A stretch of DNA of 19,698 bases, taken from positions 1-19,698 of the forward strand of contig JBBQQH010000055.1 of NCBI GenBank assembly GCA_038216155.1, written 5' to 3'. Position 1 is the first letter of the stretch, and the number at the start of each line of letters is the position of its first letter. Source of the DNA: SZAS-103 sp038216155. GTDB lineage: Bacteria; Pseudomonadota; Gammaproteobacteria; Xanthomonadales; Xanthomonadaceae. The position numbers were made by a program, and so were the translations under genes. Below, piece after piece: positions 7,796-15,507 of this stretch. The notes below the pieces were generated by a model. The model saw only the letters and a list, made by a program, of their open reading frames with translations. It had not been told where the DNA came from and did not search any database.

Positions 7796-8240
7796 TGGAG
7801 GTCTCCTCGGTCTCGTTGTCACTGGAATCGCGGCGCGAATCACTGCGCTCGCTACGGTCGCCGCGATCACCGCGGTCGCCACGATCACCACGCTCCGGCT
7901 TTTCATCCTTGGCCTTCATGATGAAGGACAGGTCGGTGTCGGCGGCATCACGCTTGATCACGATGTGGCGCAACACGGCGTCGTTGAAGCGGAAGCCGTC
8001 AACCAGATCGGTCAATGCCTTCTGCCCGACTTCGATGTTCATCAGCACGTAATGGGCTTTGACCAGATTGTTGATCGGATAGGCCAGCTGGCGGCGCCCC
8101 CAATCTTCAAGCCGGTGCACGGCGCCCTTGGTTCCATCGGCGTCCTCGGCAGTGATCAGCGCCTTGTAGCGCTCGATCATCGCAGACACCTGCTCGCTCT
8201 GGTCCGGATGGACCATGAACACAACTTCGTAGTGACGCAT
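7782..8240 (-). CDS. rpsF: 30S ribosomal protein S6
   Basis: The protein has 152 residues. MRHYEVVFMVHPDQSEQV is the standard S6 start, and the core ends at about residue 110. S6 pairs with S18 on the 16S rRNA central domain. The C-terminal tail (about 113-152) is charged and disordered, with four GDR triplets (118-129) followed by a Ser/Glu-rich end. The frame is open further upstream to 8387, but the ATG at 8240 is the right start: it has AGAGGAA 6 nt before it and matches the family. First gene of the rpsF-rpsR-rplI operon. Confidence 0.98.
   Translation of the reverse strand: MRHYEVVFMVHPDQSEQVSAMIERYKALITAEDADGTKGAVHRLEDWGRRQLAYPINNLVKAHYVLMNIEVGQKALTDLVDGFRFNDAVLRHIVIKRDAADTDLSFIMKAKDEKPERGDRGDRGDRGDRSERSDSRRDSSDNETEETSNADV
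7854..7889 (-). repeat. Two tandem 18-nt copies coding (GDR)4 in the S6 tail
   Basis: The minus strand holds GGTGATCGTGGCGACCGC followed by GGTGATCGCGGCGACCGT. These are two 18-nt copies differing at two third-codon positions. They encode four Gly-Asp-Arg triplets in the disordered C-terminal tail of S6. Such in-frame repeats can change copy number without breaking the gene. Confidence 0.85.
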
Positions 8241-8296
8241 CGCTGTTCCTCTTGTGGAAGTCGGCCAGGCCCGTTTCAGGAGCCTTCGCCGGGGCA

Positions 8297-8319
8297 GCCC
8301 CCCGTCATTGCGGTGGGGC
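8297..8319 (-). promoter_or_regulatory. Hairpin in the rpsF 5' leader, possible S6/S18 control element
   Basis: On the minus strand GCCCC, a bulged A, then CCG pair with CGG and GGGGC around a CAATGA loop (8 bp in total), 57 nt before the rpsF start. Leaders of S6 operons are known to bind the S6:S18 complex through a hairpin with an exposed CCG. Here CCG can be drawn as paired, so the match is only suggestive. Confidence 0.3.
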
Positions 8320-8351
8320 AAGAATCCGCCATGACTCCGACGGAGCCGAGC

Positions 8352-8381
8352 ATTATGTCTGAAAAACGCATCGCCAAGCAA
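8352..8381 (-). promoter_or_regulatory. Probable sigma-70 promoter of the rpsF operon
   Basis: On the minus strand a -10 hexamer CATAAT (8357-8352, 5 of 6 consensus) lies 18 nt after TTGCTT (8381-8376, keeping the TTG of the -35 consensus). The start point would be near 8345, giving a leader of about 105 nt before the rpsF ATG. The gap of 184 nt between the regulator gene and rpsF has no other good candidate. Confidence 0.55.
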
Positions 8382-8424
8382 ACACACGGCATATATGCAA
8401 CCACGAGGCGATGCCGATGTCTTA

Positions 8425-9177
8425 CTACTGGCGCCGATGCCCGATCAAGACCGCTTCGTGTGCAAGAGTCCGGAGAGCGGCTGCATCCAAGACACGGACT
8501 TTGCGTCCGCTCACCGCAATCAGACCGTCATCCTGAAGTCGCCTGAAACTGCGGCTCACCGTTTCGATCACCAGCCCCAGGTAGCTGGCAATGTCCTCGC
8601 GACTCATCGACAGCACGAGCACGTCGTCGCTGCGTCCAAGTGCGCGATAACGTTCAGCCAATCCATGCAGGAACAGCAACAGCCGCTGCACGGCCTGCGG
8701 TCGCCCGAGCATTTCGATATGGTCCTGATCACGGCCCATACTCCGCCCCATCAGTTCCAGCAGATGGTGTTGCAAGGCTGGCACCTGCGCCGCGACCCGT
8801 TCCAGATCCCCCAGCGGCACTTCGCATACGGCAGCATCTTCAAGCGCCTCCGCATCGCATCGATGGCGCCCGTCGCCGAGTGCGTCGAGACCCAGCAATT
8901 CTCCTGGCAGGTGGAAACCGAGGACCTGTCGCTGCCCGTCTTCGGAAAAGGAAACTGTCTTGAACGACCCTTCCCGGGCTATGAACACTGCTTTCGACGT
9001 CTCCCCGGATGTAAACAGCAATTGCTTGCCTGAAACCGAACGGCGTCGCTTGACGATGCGATCGAGTCGATCGAGGTCGTCGGCCCCGATACCACCCGGC
9101 AGGGACAGTTGGCGCAGCGAGCACTGGCCGCAACTGCGGCGAAGTCGGGCGAGGTCGAGGACAGTCGCATTGTTCAT
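8425..9177 (-). CDS. fnr: FNR-type CRP-family transcription regulator with an altered cluster site
   Basis: The protein has 250 residues. The N-terminal Cys motif reads SCGQCSLRQLSLP, with Cys16 and Cys19; the third FNR ligand (E. coli Cys29, in QLCIP) is replaced by Ser25. Cys118 in ALEDAAVCEVP corresponds to E. coli Cys122. An extra Cys107 lies near it. A cyclic-nucleotide-type beta-roll (about 45-125), a dimer helix and a winged helix follow. The recognition helix GLVIETVSRSF keeps Glu205, Ser208 and Arg209, the E..SR set that reads TTGAT half-sites. I chose ATG 9177 because the N-terminus then matches FNR; the frame is open to 9435 but that extension looks non-coding. The ribosome site is weak. 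It is divergent from the HiPIP/cytochrome operon, whose promoter carries a perfect FNR box, so it is the obvious candidate regulator. Confidence 0.92.
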   Translation of the reverse strand: MNNATVLDLARLRRSCGQCSLRQLSLPGGIGADDLDRLDRIVKRRRSVSGKQLLFTSGETSKAVFIAREGSFKTVSFSEDGQRQVLGFHLPGELLGLDALGDGRHRCDAEALEDAAVCEVPLGDLERVAAQVPALQHHLLELMGRSMGRDQDHIEMLGRPQAVQRLLLFLHGLAERYRALGRSDDVLVLSMSREDIASYLGLVIETVSRSFRRLQDDGLIAVSGRKVRVLDAAALRTLAHEAVLIGHRRQ

Positions 9178-9390
9178 GGGTACGAAGTCTATGTGAATGG
9201 ATGATCGCGTGACCACGTGCGCCGGCCGCCCTGAATGAGCTGGGTAAGCTGCGCTGGGCACGCAATTGTGCCGCGATCGGGAAATTCGATTCTGAGAGGC
9301 AGCGCGAGACTGTGTGCGCTGACGTACATACGCGCGCCAGGTGCGCGGTCTACAGTCGCACGCTTGCGCGATGACCTCTGCAAAGCAAAA

Positions 9391-9404
9391 TTGATCCAGA
9401 TCAA
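9391..9404 (+). promoter_or_regulatory. Perfect FNR box upstream of the HiPIP/cytochrome operon
   Basis: TTGATCCAGATCAA is an exact match to the FNR/Anr palindrome TTGAT-N4-ATCAA. Its centre (9397.5) is 41.5 bp from a predicted start point at about 9439, the class II activator position. It lies 214 nt upstream of the regulator's own start and 59 nt upstream of the HiPIP ATG, so activation of the plus-strand operon is the likely main role. Confidence 0.88.
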
Positions 9405-9426
9405 GACGCCACATTTGCGGCGGGAT

Positions 9427-9432
9427 TAGATT
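9427..9432 (+). promoter_or_regulatory. -10 element of the FNR-dependent promoter
   Basis: TAGATT matches TATAAT at four of six positions. With the FNR box it sets the start point near 9439 and a leader of about 24 nt before the HiPIP ATG. No -35 hexamer is needed at class II FNR promoters. Confidence 0.55.
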
Positions 9433-9462
9433 CAATCAGCATTCAATCAGGGAATACTTTCC

Positions 9463-9780
9463 ATGCCTGTGCCTATTCGCTCCAGACGTCGTTTCCTCAT
9501 CGGCGCAGCGTGCGCAGCTCTTTCCCTGCCGATTGCTGCCCGACTAATCGGCCAGGCCCACGCAGCCGAGCTGCCCAAATTGCCGCTGGACAACCCGCAA
9601 GCCATGGCGCTCGCGTATGTGGAGGATGCCGGCACCACCAAGAACCCTAAATACAAGCCAGGCAGCGCCTGTTCGAACTGCCAGTTCTTCACCGCCGCCA
9701 CGGGTGCGTGCTCGTTGTTTGCAGGTTATCGCGTGGCGCCGAAAGGCTGGTGTTCGGCTTGGTCGAAGAAGCCGGGCTGA
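9463..9780 (+). CDS. High-potential iron-sulfur protein (HiPIP)
   Basis: The 105-residue precursor has a Tat signal SRRRFLIG (residues 7-14), a hydrophobic core and a cleavage region AHAA near residues 32-35. The mature domain of about 70 residues carries the four Cys of the [4Fe-4S] cluster: Cys70 and Cys73 (ACSNCQFF), Cys83 (GACSLF) and Cys97 (GWCSAW). This spacing and the GYRV..KGWCSAW end are diagnostic of HiPIPs. It is a soluble periplasmic electron carrier of high potential, usually between cytochromes and a terminal oxidase or reaction centre. It is the first gene after the FNR box and is followed in the same direction by the outer-membrane cytochrome (58-nt gap) and the dihaem cytochrome, so it probably works with them. 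The ribosome site is weak. Confidence 0.95.
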   Translation: MPVPIRSRRRFLIGAACAALSLPIAARLIGQAHAAELPKLPLDNPQAMALAYVEDAGTTKNPKYKPGSACSNCQFFTAATGACSLFAGYRVAPKGWCSAWSKKPG

Positions 9781-9838
9781 TGGCCCGCGCGATCCAAACA
9801 GCATGAATGATCCATTCCAGTCGCAAGGAGAAAGCACG

Positions 9839-11290
9839 GTGACTGCGCTGAATGTTTATCCGCAATACCGCACACGGGGAATCCAGCAATGGTTTGCTGG
9901 CTTGGTTCCGGCGTCGTCGTTCGTGGCTGCCCTGTTCATGCTGGGAGCCACCCTCTGGCCGGCCGAATCCGCAGCGCTACCGCTGTTCGCCCGCCAGACC
10001 GGACAGAACTGCGTTGCCTGCCACGCTGGTGGGCAGTTTCCGGAACTCACCCAGTACGGGCGCCTGTTCAAACTGACCGGTTACACCATCGGCGAACGCA
10101 CGATTCCCCTCTCCGTGATGGCTGTTGCGAGCGATTCACGCGTGTTCAATACATCCAAGAGCGACGACCCGAAAGCCGATTTTCAGAAGAACAACCAGCC
10201 GATTTTCGCAACTGCGAGCGTGTTCCTCGCGGGCAAGGTCACCGACAACATCGGTGCATTCCTGCAGATCTCCTACGACAACTACGCCGCACAGTCCGAT
10301 GACGGCAAGTTCCACGGCCACAGCGGTGCCGACAACATGGACATCCGCTACGCCGATCGCGTTGTCGACGCCAAGCACGACTGGATCTGGGGAGTCAGCG
10401 CCAACAACAATCCGTCGCTGGCAGATCCCTGGAATACCGCGGCAGCTTGGATGCAATACGTGCCAGTCCCAAGCCCAACCAGCAGCGCCTTCATCGACGG
10501 TGCCGCGCCCTACCCGGGCTTTGCCGCCGGCGGCAATATCTCCGGCATCAATGCCTATGCGTTCTGGAACCAGATGCTGTACGTCGAGCTGGGAGGCTAT
10601 CGCACTGCAAGGGGCCTGACCTCGTTCATGAGCGCCGGCGTCCCCAACGCCGAAAAGACCAAGCTGCAGGGAACCAATCCCTACTGGCGCATTGCGCTGA
10701 GTCACACCTGGGGCCCGCACAACCTGATGGTCGGGACGTCAGGCATGGTCGCCGATGTCTACGACGATCCGCTCGACACGTCCGACCCCGCCAGCATTCA
10801 CCACTTCCGCGATATCGGCTTCGACGCCCAATACCAGTACCTGCTAGATCCGCATGCGGTCACCGCGCAACTTGCCTATATCCACGACACGCATCGATTG
10901 CCCTCGTTCCTGGCCAACCAGCCGATCGAGGATGCCGACGGCAACCCGTTGCCCGACACCAACGCGGTCGACAAAACAAGCGTGCTGCGCGCAAAGATGA
11001 GTTACGTCTATAACGCGAAATACGGCGGCAGTCTGTCGCACTTCAGCCAGACCGGAACCACCGATTCCGCGCTGTACGACCCGACCCGCGTGTATGGAAA
11101 TATTTCCGGCAAGCCGTCCGTGAGTGGCTGGACGTCCGAGGTTTTCTGGACGCCAATCCAATACCTGCGCATCGGACTGCAATACACGGCCTACAGCAGA
11201 TACAACGGCGCCTCGCGCAACTACGACGGCTCCGGACGCAACGCGAGCGACAACAATTCGTTGTTCCTCTACCTGTGGGGCGCATACTGA
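9839..11290 (+). CDS. Cyc2-like outer-membrane protein: single-haem cytochrome c fused to a porin-type barrel
   Basis: The 483-residue precursor has a signal peptide ending near AESAA (residues 42-46). The mature N-terminus reads LPLFARQTGQNCVACHAGG, with one haem motif CVACH (58-62) and then PELTQYGRLFKLTGYT. The rest (about 90-483) alternates polar and hydrophobic residues with many Tyr/Trp and ends in LFLYLWGAY, a C-terminal aromatic as expected for an outer-membrane barrel. One N-terminal haem plus a barrel of about 400 residues is the architecture of Cyc2, the outer-membrane Fe(II) oxidase of Acidithiobacillus (about 485 residues). The flanking HiPIP and c4-type genes fit that idea. The GTG at 9839 has AAGGAG 8 nt upstream; the in-frame ATG at 9803 lacks a ribosome site. 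Iron oxidation is inference: related proteins occur in species not known to oxidise iron. Confidence 0.8.
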   Translation: MTALNVYPQYRTRGIQQWFAGLVPASSFVAALFMLGATLWPAESAALPLFARQTGQNCVACHAGGQFPELTQYGRLFKLTGYTIGERTIPLSVMAVASDSRVFNTSKSDDPKADFQKNNQPIFATASVFLAGKVTDNIGAFLQISYDNYAAQSDDGKFHGHSGADNMDIRYADRVVDAKHDWIWGVSANNNPSLADPWNTAAAWMQYVPVPSPTSSAFIDGAAPYPGFAAGGNISGINAYAFWNQMLYVELGGYRTARGLTSFMSAGVPNAEKTKLQGTNPYWRIALSHTWGPHNLMVGTSGMVADVYDDPLDTSDPASIHHFRDIGFDAQYQYLLDPHAVTAQLAYIHDTHRLPSFLANQPIEDADGNPLPDTNAVDKTSVLRAKMSYVYNAKYGGSLSHFSQTGTTDSALYDPTRVYGNISGKPSVSGWTSEVFWTPIQYLRIGLQYTAYSRYNGASRNYDGSGRNASDNNSLFLYLWGAY

Positions 11291-11371
11291 TCGAACGCTA
11301 CGGTGTCGCGCATGGAGCGTGACCCCCATTGGGATCGGCATCGAATCGCACGAGGTTTTCTGGAGTACGCA

Positions 11372-12016
11372 ATGAACACATCACGCCTTGCACTTGCGGC
11401 ACTGCTGGTCGGCACGGTCGCGGGTTGCGCGAACGTTCAACGCTCGCGCGATCTCGGCAATCCGAACGTCTCCGGAAACACCTTGGCGATGCAGGTCTGC
11501 TCGAACTGCCACGGCCCTACAGGGAATAGCGAGTCGCCCAATTTCCCCAACTTGGCCGCGCAGCAAGAGGCGTACCTGGCTGCGCAGCTACATGGGTTCA
11601 AGGGTCACAGCCGCGAAGATCCAGCAGGTTTTGAATATATGTGGGGCCTAAGCCATAACCTGACCGACAAGCAGATTCAGGAACTGGCGGCGTATTTCGC
11701 AGCGCAGAAACTCGAGCGGCATGCCATTGAAAGCACGCCCGAGCGCATCGCGGCAGGCAAGCCGATCTTCACCAGCGGCTTGCCGGACCAGAGCGTCCCC
11801 GCGTGCTCAAGTTGCCATGGCCCGGACGGAATGGGCAACGCCGAAGCCCCGCGAATTGCGGGGCAGCACGTTGACTATCTGGTGAAGCAGTTGAACGTTT
11901 TCCAGCGGACCAACGAGCGGCCGGAGGGCGCCGTGATGAAGACTGTTGCGCACAAACTGACAGCGCAGAACATCCAGAACATCTCCGCCTATCTTCAGGC
12001 GCTGCCAAACCAATAG
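11372..12016 (+). CDS. Dihaem cytochrome c4-type lipoprotein
   Basis: The 214-residue precursor has a lipoprotein signal ending VAGC (Cys19). Two similar c-type domains follow: CSNCH (43-47) with likely Met ligand Met90 (EYMWGLSHNLT), and CSSCH (145-149) with likely Met189 (AVMKTVAHKLT). Two domains of about 95 residues each is the cytochrome c4 layout. It is probably membrane-anchored in the periplasm, carrying electrons between the HiPIP or outer-membrane cytochrome and an oxidase. In A. ferrooxidans a c4-type cytochrome (Cyc1) is the partner of Cyc2. ATG 11372 has GGAG 7 nt upstream; the frame is open to 11303 but without signal-peptide character. Last gene of the plus-strand operon, ending 28 nt from a convergent Fe-S carrier gene. 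No clear terminator in that gap. Confidence 0.93.
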   Translation: MNTSRLALAALLVGTVAGCANVQRSRDLGNPNVSGNTLAMQVCSNCHGPTGNSESPNFPNLAAQQEAYLAAQLHGFKGHSREDPAGFEYMWGLSHNLTDKQIQELAAYFAAQKLERHAIESTPERIAAGKPIFTSGLPDQSVPACSSCHGPDGMGNAEAPRIAGQHVDYLVKQLNVFQRTNERPEGAVMKTVAHKLTAQNIQNISAYLQALPNQ

Positions 12017-12044
12017 GCCGCGTCGATCGGCGCTGCGAAATCTT

Positions 12045-12377
12045 CTATGCCACTTGAGTGGTGAAGCTCTCGCCGCAGCCGCAGGCGTCGGCGGCATTGG
12101 GATTCTCGAACGCAAACTGCGCGTTCAGCCCCTGCTTTACGAAGTCGATGCGCGTACCGTTCACTAGCGGAAGGCTGCTTGCATCGACGATCACCTTGAC
12201 GCCATCGACGTCGAACTGGGTGTCGTCGGCCCCTGCGTGATCGGCAAGGTCAATCACATAACCCCAGCCCGAACAACCCGTACGGCGCACGCCAAAACGC
12301 AAACCAATGCGGTCGGGGCTGTTTGCGAGGTAGCTGCGCGCGCGTTCCAGCGCAGCGGGTGTCATGGTGATGCTCAT
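12045..12377 (-). CDS. A-type iron-sulfur carrier protein (IscA/HesB family)
   Basis: The 110-residue protein has the three invariant cysteines Cys35 (RTGCSGWGY), Cys99 and Cys101 (CGCGESF), at the same positions as in E. coli IscA. It accepts or delivers Fe-S clusters to apoproteins in the cytoplasm. It stands alone, outside an isc or suf operon, so it may be an ErpA- or IscA-like specialised carrier. It converges on the cytochrome operon and lies near genes for two possible Fe-S proteins (HiPIP and FNR), which may be more than chance. No ribosome site precedes the ATG, and a TATAAT lies 6 nt upstream, so the mRNA may be leaderless. Confidence 0.94.
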   Translation of the reverse strand: MSITMTPAALERARSYLANSPDRIGLRFGVRRTGCSGWGYVIDLADHAGADDTQFDVDGVKVIVDASSLPLVNGTRIDFVKQGLNAQFAFENPNAADACGCGESFTTQVA

Positions 12378-12383
12378 TGATTG

Positions 12384-12389
12384 ATTATA
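12384..12389 (-). promoter_or_regulatory. TATAAT -10 element next to the Fe-S carrier start
   Basis: The minus strand has a perfect TATAAT ending 6 nt before the ATG at 12377. A start point 7 nt downstream would fall on or next to the A of the ATG. No good -35 or extended -10 is visible, so the call depends on the hexamer and the absence of any ribosome site. Confidence 0.4.
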
Positions 12390-12454
12390 CCCATGGGGTT
12401 AACAGTTATCATGCACCGCTTCGATATGCGTTCGATGATGCGGAGATGCAAGGC

Positions 12455-13864
<1,410 letters not shown>

Positions 13865-13882
13865 GAATCGGAGGCGAACTTA

Positions 13883-14215
13883 ATGCACTCAACTTTTATT
13901 TTTATTCCGCTGGCGCTTACGTTCGGCGCGGTGTTACGGACGCTGGAGACGCAACGCAAAGTTGCTGCGCAATCATTTTTGAGTCGTGCGCGAATCGTGG
14001 TTCCGCACAAGGTGACCCAAGATGTCGAGATGGTCGTCTGGCCGTGGCGATTCTGGGTTTGGGCGCGCAGCAGCGAGGCGGCGCACAGCACCGACCCGCA
14101 ACTCAGTGCTGCTGCAACATCATTGCGTCACTTGGACCGCTTGCTGGCGATGGTTGCAATCACCGCGATCGCCATTGCCATCCTAATAATTGCCAATTAT
14201 CCATGGCCGAGTTGA
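13883..14215 (+). CDS. Small membrane protein, function unknown
   Basis: This encodes 110 residues. A hydrophobic segment at about residues 4-20 and a strong one at about 85-105 (LLAMVAITAIAIAILIIAN) suggest two membrane helices. The loop between them is basic and Trp-rich (WPWRFWVWAR, 53-62). GGAGG lies 8 nt before the ATG, a strong ribosome site. The gene begins 18 nt after the asnS stop and ends 4 nt before the next small gene, so it is probably in the asnS transcript. I do not recognise the family. Confidence 0.72.
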   Translation: MHSTFIFIPLALTFGAVLRTLETQRKVAAQSFLSRARIVVPHKVTQDVEMVVWPWRFWVWARSSEAAHSTDPQLSAAATSLRHLDRLLAMVAITAIAIAILIIANYPWPS

Positions 14216-14219
14216 TCCG

Positions 14220-14525
14220 ATGATCCTGTTCTTCGCCCTGCTCTGCTTCGCTTTCGCCATCGCCGGCGCGACGGCGTTTCTGATCTTCTGGCCGCTGACT
14301 CTCGTGCATCTGCGCGATCGGCATCCAGAAGTGCGGGCGCAACTGGGCGATGGCGCGTTTCTGAAACCGTCCGCGCTCGGATGGCTGCTGGCGCGCGGCT
14401 ATCGCAGCGCAAATGATCCAGGCCTAAGCGGGCTGGCAACTCCGGCGTTGCTGTCGCTGCTCACTATCCTTCTTGGCCTGGCAGTCGGCGGCATCCTGTG
14501 GATTTTTGCGAAGGGATTCTTTTGA
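14220..14525 (+). CDS. Small membrane protein, function unknown
   Basis: The 101-residue protein has a membrane segment at residues 2-28 (MILFFALLCFAFAIAGATAF) and another at about 73-97. Between them is a polar loop (HLRDRHPEVRAQLGDGAFLKPSA, in part). It starts 4 nt after the previous stop, and its own stop TGA overlaps a TTG start of the next gene. This close chaining suggests three co-translated products. I do not recognise it. Confidence 0.7.
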   Translation: MILFFALLCFAFAIAGATAFLIFWPLTLVHLRDRHPEVRAQLGDGAFLKPSALGWLLARGYRSANDPGLSGLATPALLSLLTILLGLAVGGILWIFAKGFF

Positions 14526-14854
14526 ACCAGACCACCAATATCGACGCGAACAAACGCCCAGACAATAGCTGGTGGCTGGCATCGCTGGGCAGCGTGTTGG
14601 TTTGGGCGCGACTGCGTGTGCTGCCGTCCGGCACTGCAGAGGTGTTCGACTGCGACGGCCACACTGTCACCTACGACGGTGACGACAGCGCCCGTGCGGC
14701 ATTGTTGGATGCCGACTACTTCGCGCTGGACGGGCTGGATGAAGACGACGCCGCACGCCTGGGCGTGTCGCTAGATGCACTCAAGCCACCCTCGGCAAAA
14801 TCAGATGCCGATCTCGGCTCGCGCATGATCCAGCCGCTGGCACGCGAGGATTGA
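14522..14854 (+). CDS. Acidic soluble protein, function unknown
   Basis: The product has 110 residues if it starts at TTG 14522, which overlaps the preceding stop (TTGA) and has AAGGGA 5 nt upstream. A GTG at 14498 is the alternative. The sequence begins NQTTNIDANKRPDNSWWLAS and is rich in Asp/Ala. It contains AEVFDCDGHTVTYDGDDSA, where alternating residues suggest a small beta-sheet, then an acidic helix (DGLDEDDAARLGV). No signal peptide or convincing membrane segment. I do not recognise the family. Confidence 0.62.
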   Translation: MNQTTNIDANKRPDNSWWLASLGSVLVWARLRVLPSGTAEVFDCDGHTVTYDGDDSARAALLDADYFALDGLDEDDAARLGVSLDALKPPSAKSDADLGSRMIQPLARED

Positions 14855-14861
14855 TTCCGCG

Positions 14862-15506
14862 ATGTACACGCCGCGCGCATTTGTCGAAACCGACCTTGCG
14901 GCGCTGGATGCGTTGATTGCACGGGATCCGTTCGTCACCCTGATCACCGGCGGCGAAAACGGCCCGAACATCAGCCATCTGCCAGTGCTGTATGCGCGCG
15001 ATGGCGACGCTGTGAGCTTGCGCGGCCATTGGGCGCGGCCCAACCCGCAATGGCGCGACGCCGACGGCTGCACGGCAACTGTCATCGTGCACGGCCCGCA
15101 CGCGTATGTCTCGCCTTCGTGGTATCCCGATAGCGTTCAGGCGGCGCGGGTGCCAACCTGGAACTACGCGGTCGCCCACCTGACAGGCCGCCTGCGTATC
15201 TTCGAGAACACCGACACACTGGTCGAACTGGTAGGTGACCTCAGCCGCCACAACGAGGCGATGAACGGAACACATTGGCAATTCGATCCACACGACGAGC
15301 GCTATCGCAGCCAGCTGCGCGGCATCGTCGGTTTCGAGTTCGAAGCGGACCAATTCGAACTGAAGTTCAAGCTAAACCAGAACCACCCACCGGCCAATGT
15401 CGAAGCTACAGCCAACGCACTCGACCAACAGTCGCATCCCGCATCACGCGAAATCGCCGCATTGATGCGCGATCATCTTGCACGCAGGCAACCTCCGGAG
15501 CTTTGA
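14862..15506 (+). CDS. paiB: PaiB-like FMN-binding protein
   Basis: The 214-residue protein belongs to the PaiB family ('FMN-binding negative transcriptional regulator'), a split-barrel flavin-binding fold. Diagnostic segments are GHWARPNPQW (55-64), PSWYPDS (85-91) and VPTWNYAVAH (97-106), then IVGFEFE...KFKLNQNHP near the C-terminus. In Bacillus subtilis PaiB is tied to control of sporulation and protease genes; direct DNA binding is doubtful and the true role may be enzymatic. It starts 7 nt after the acidic protein gene, with GAGGA 11 nt before the ATG, and stops 1 nt before the SDR gene, so it links the upstream small genes with the catabolic cluster. Confidence 0.9.
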   Translation: MYTPRAFVETDLAALDALIARDPFVTLITGGENGPNISHLPVLYARDGDAVSLRGHWARPNPQWRDADGCTATVIVHGPHAYVSPSWYPDSVQAARVPTWNYAVAHLTGRLRIFENTDTLVELVGDLSRHNEAMNGTHWQFDPHDERYRSQLRGIVGFEFEADQFELKFKLNQNHPPANVEATANALDQQSHPASREIAALMRDHLARRQPPEL

Positions 15507-15507
15507 C

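Noticed and set aside
9178..9435. N-terminal extension of the FNR-type protein to 9435
   Set aside because: It would cover the FNR box and the -10 element of the divergent promoter, and its composition is Arg/Ser-rich without a family match.
9617..9838. N-terminal extension of the porin-cytochrome overlapping the HiPIP gene
   Set aside because: It would displace the signal peptide from the N-terminus. The GTG at 9839 has a strong ribosome site and gives a proper export signal.
12384..12415. A sigma-70 promoter for asnS built from TTGATT and TTATCA
   Set aside because: The spacer would be 19 nt with poor hexamers, so it was not called.
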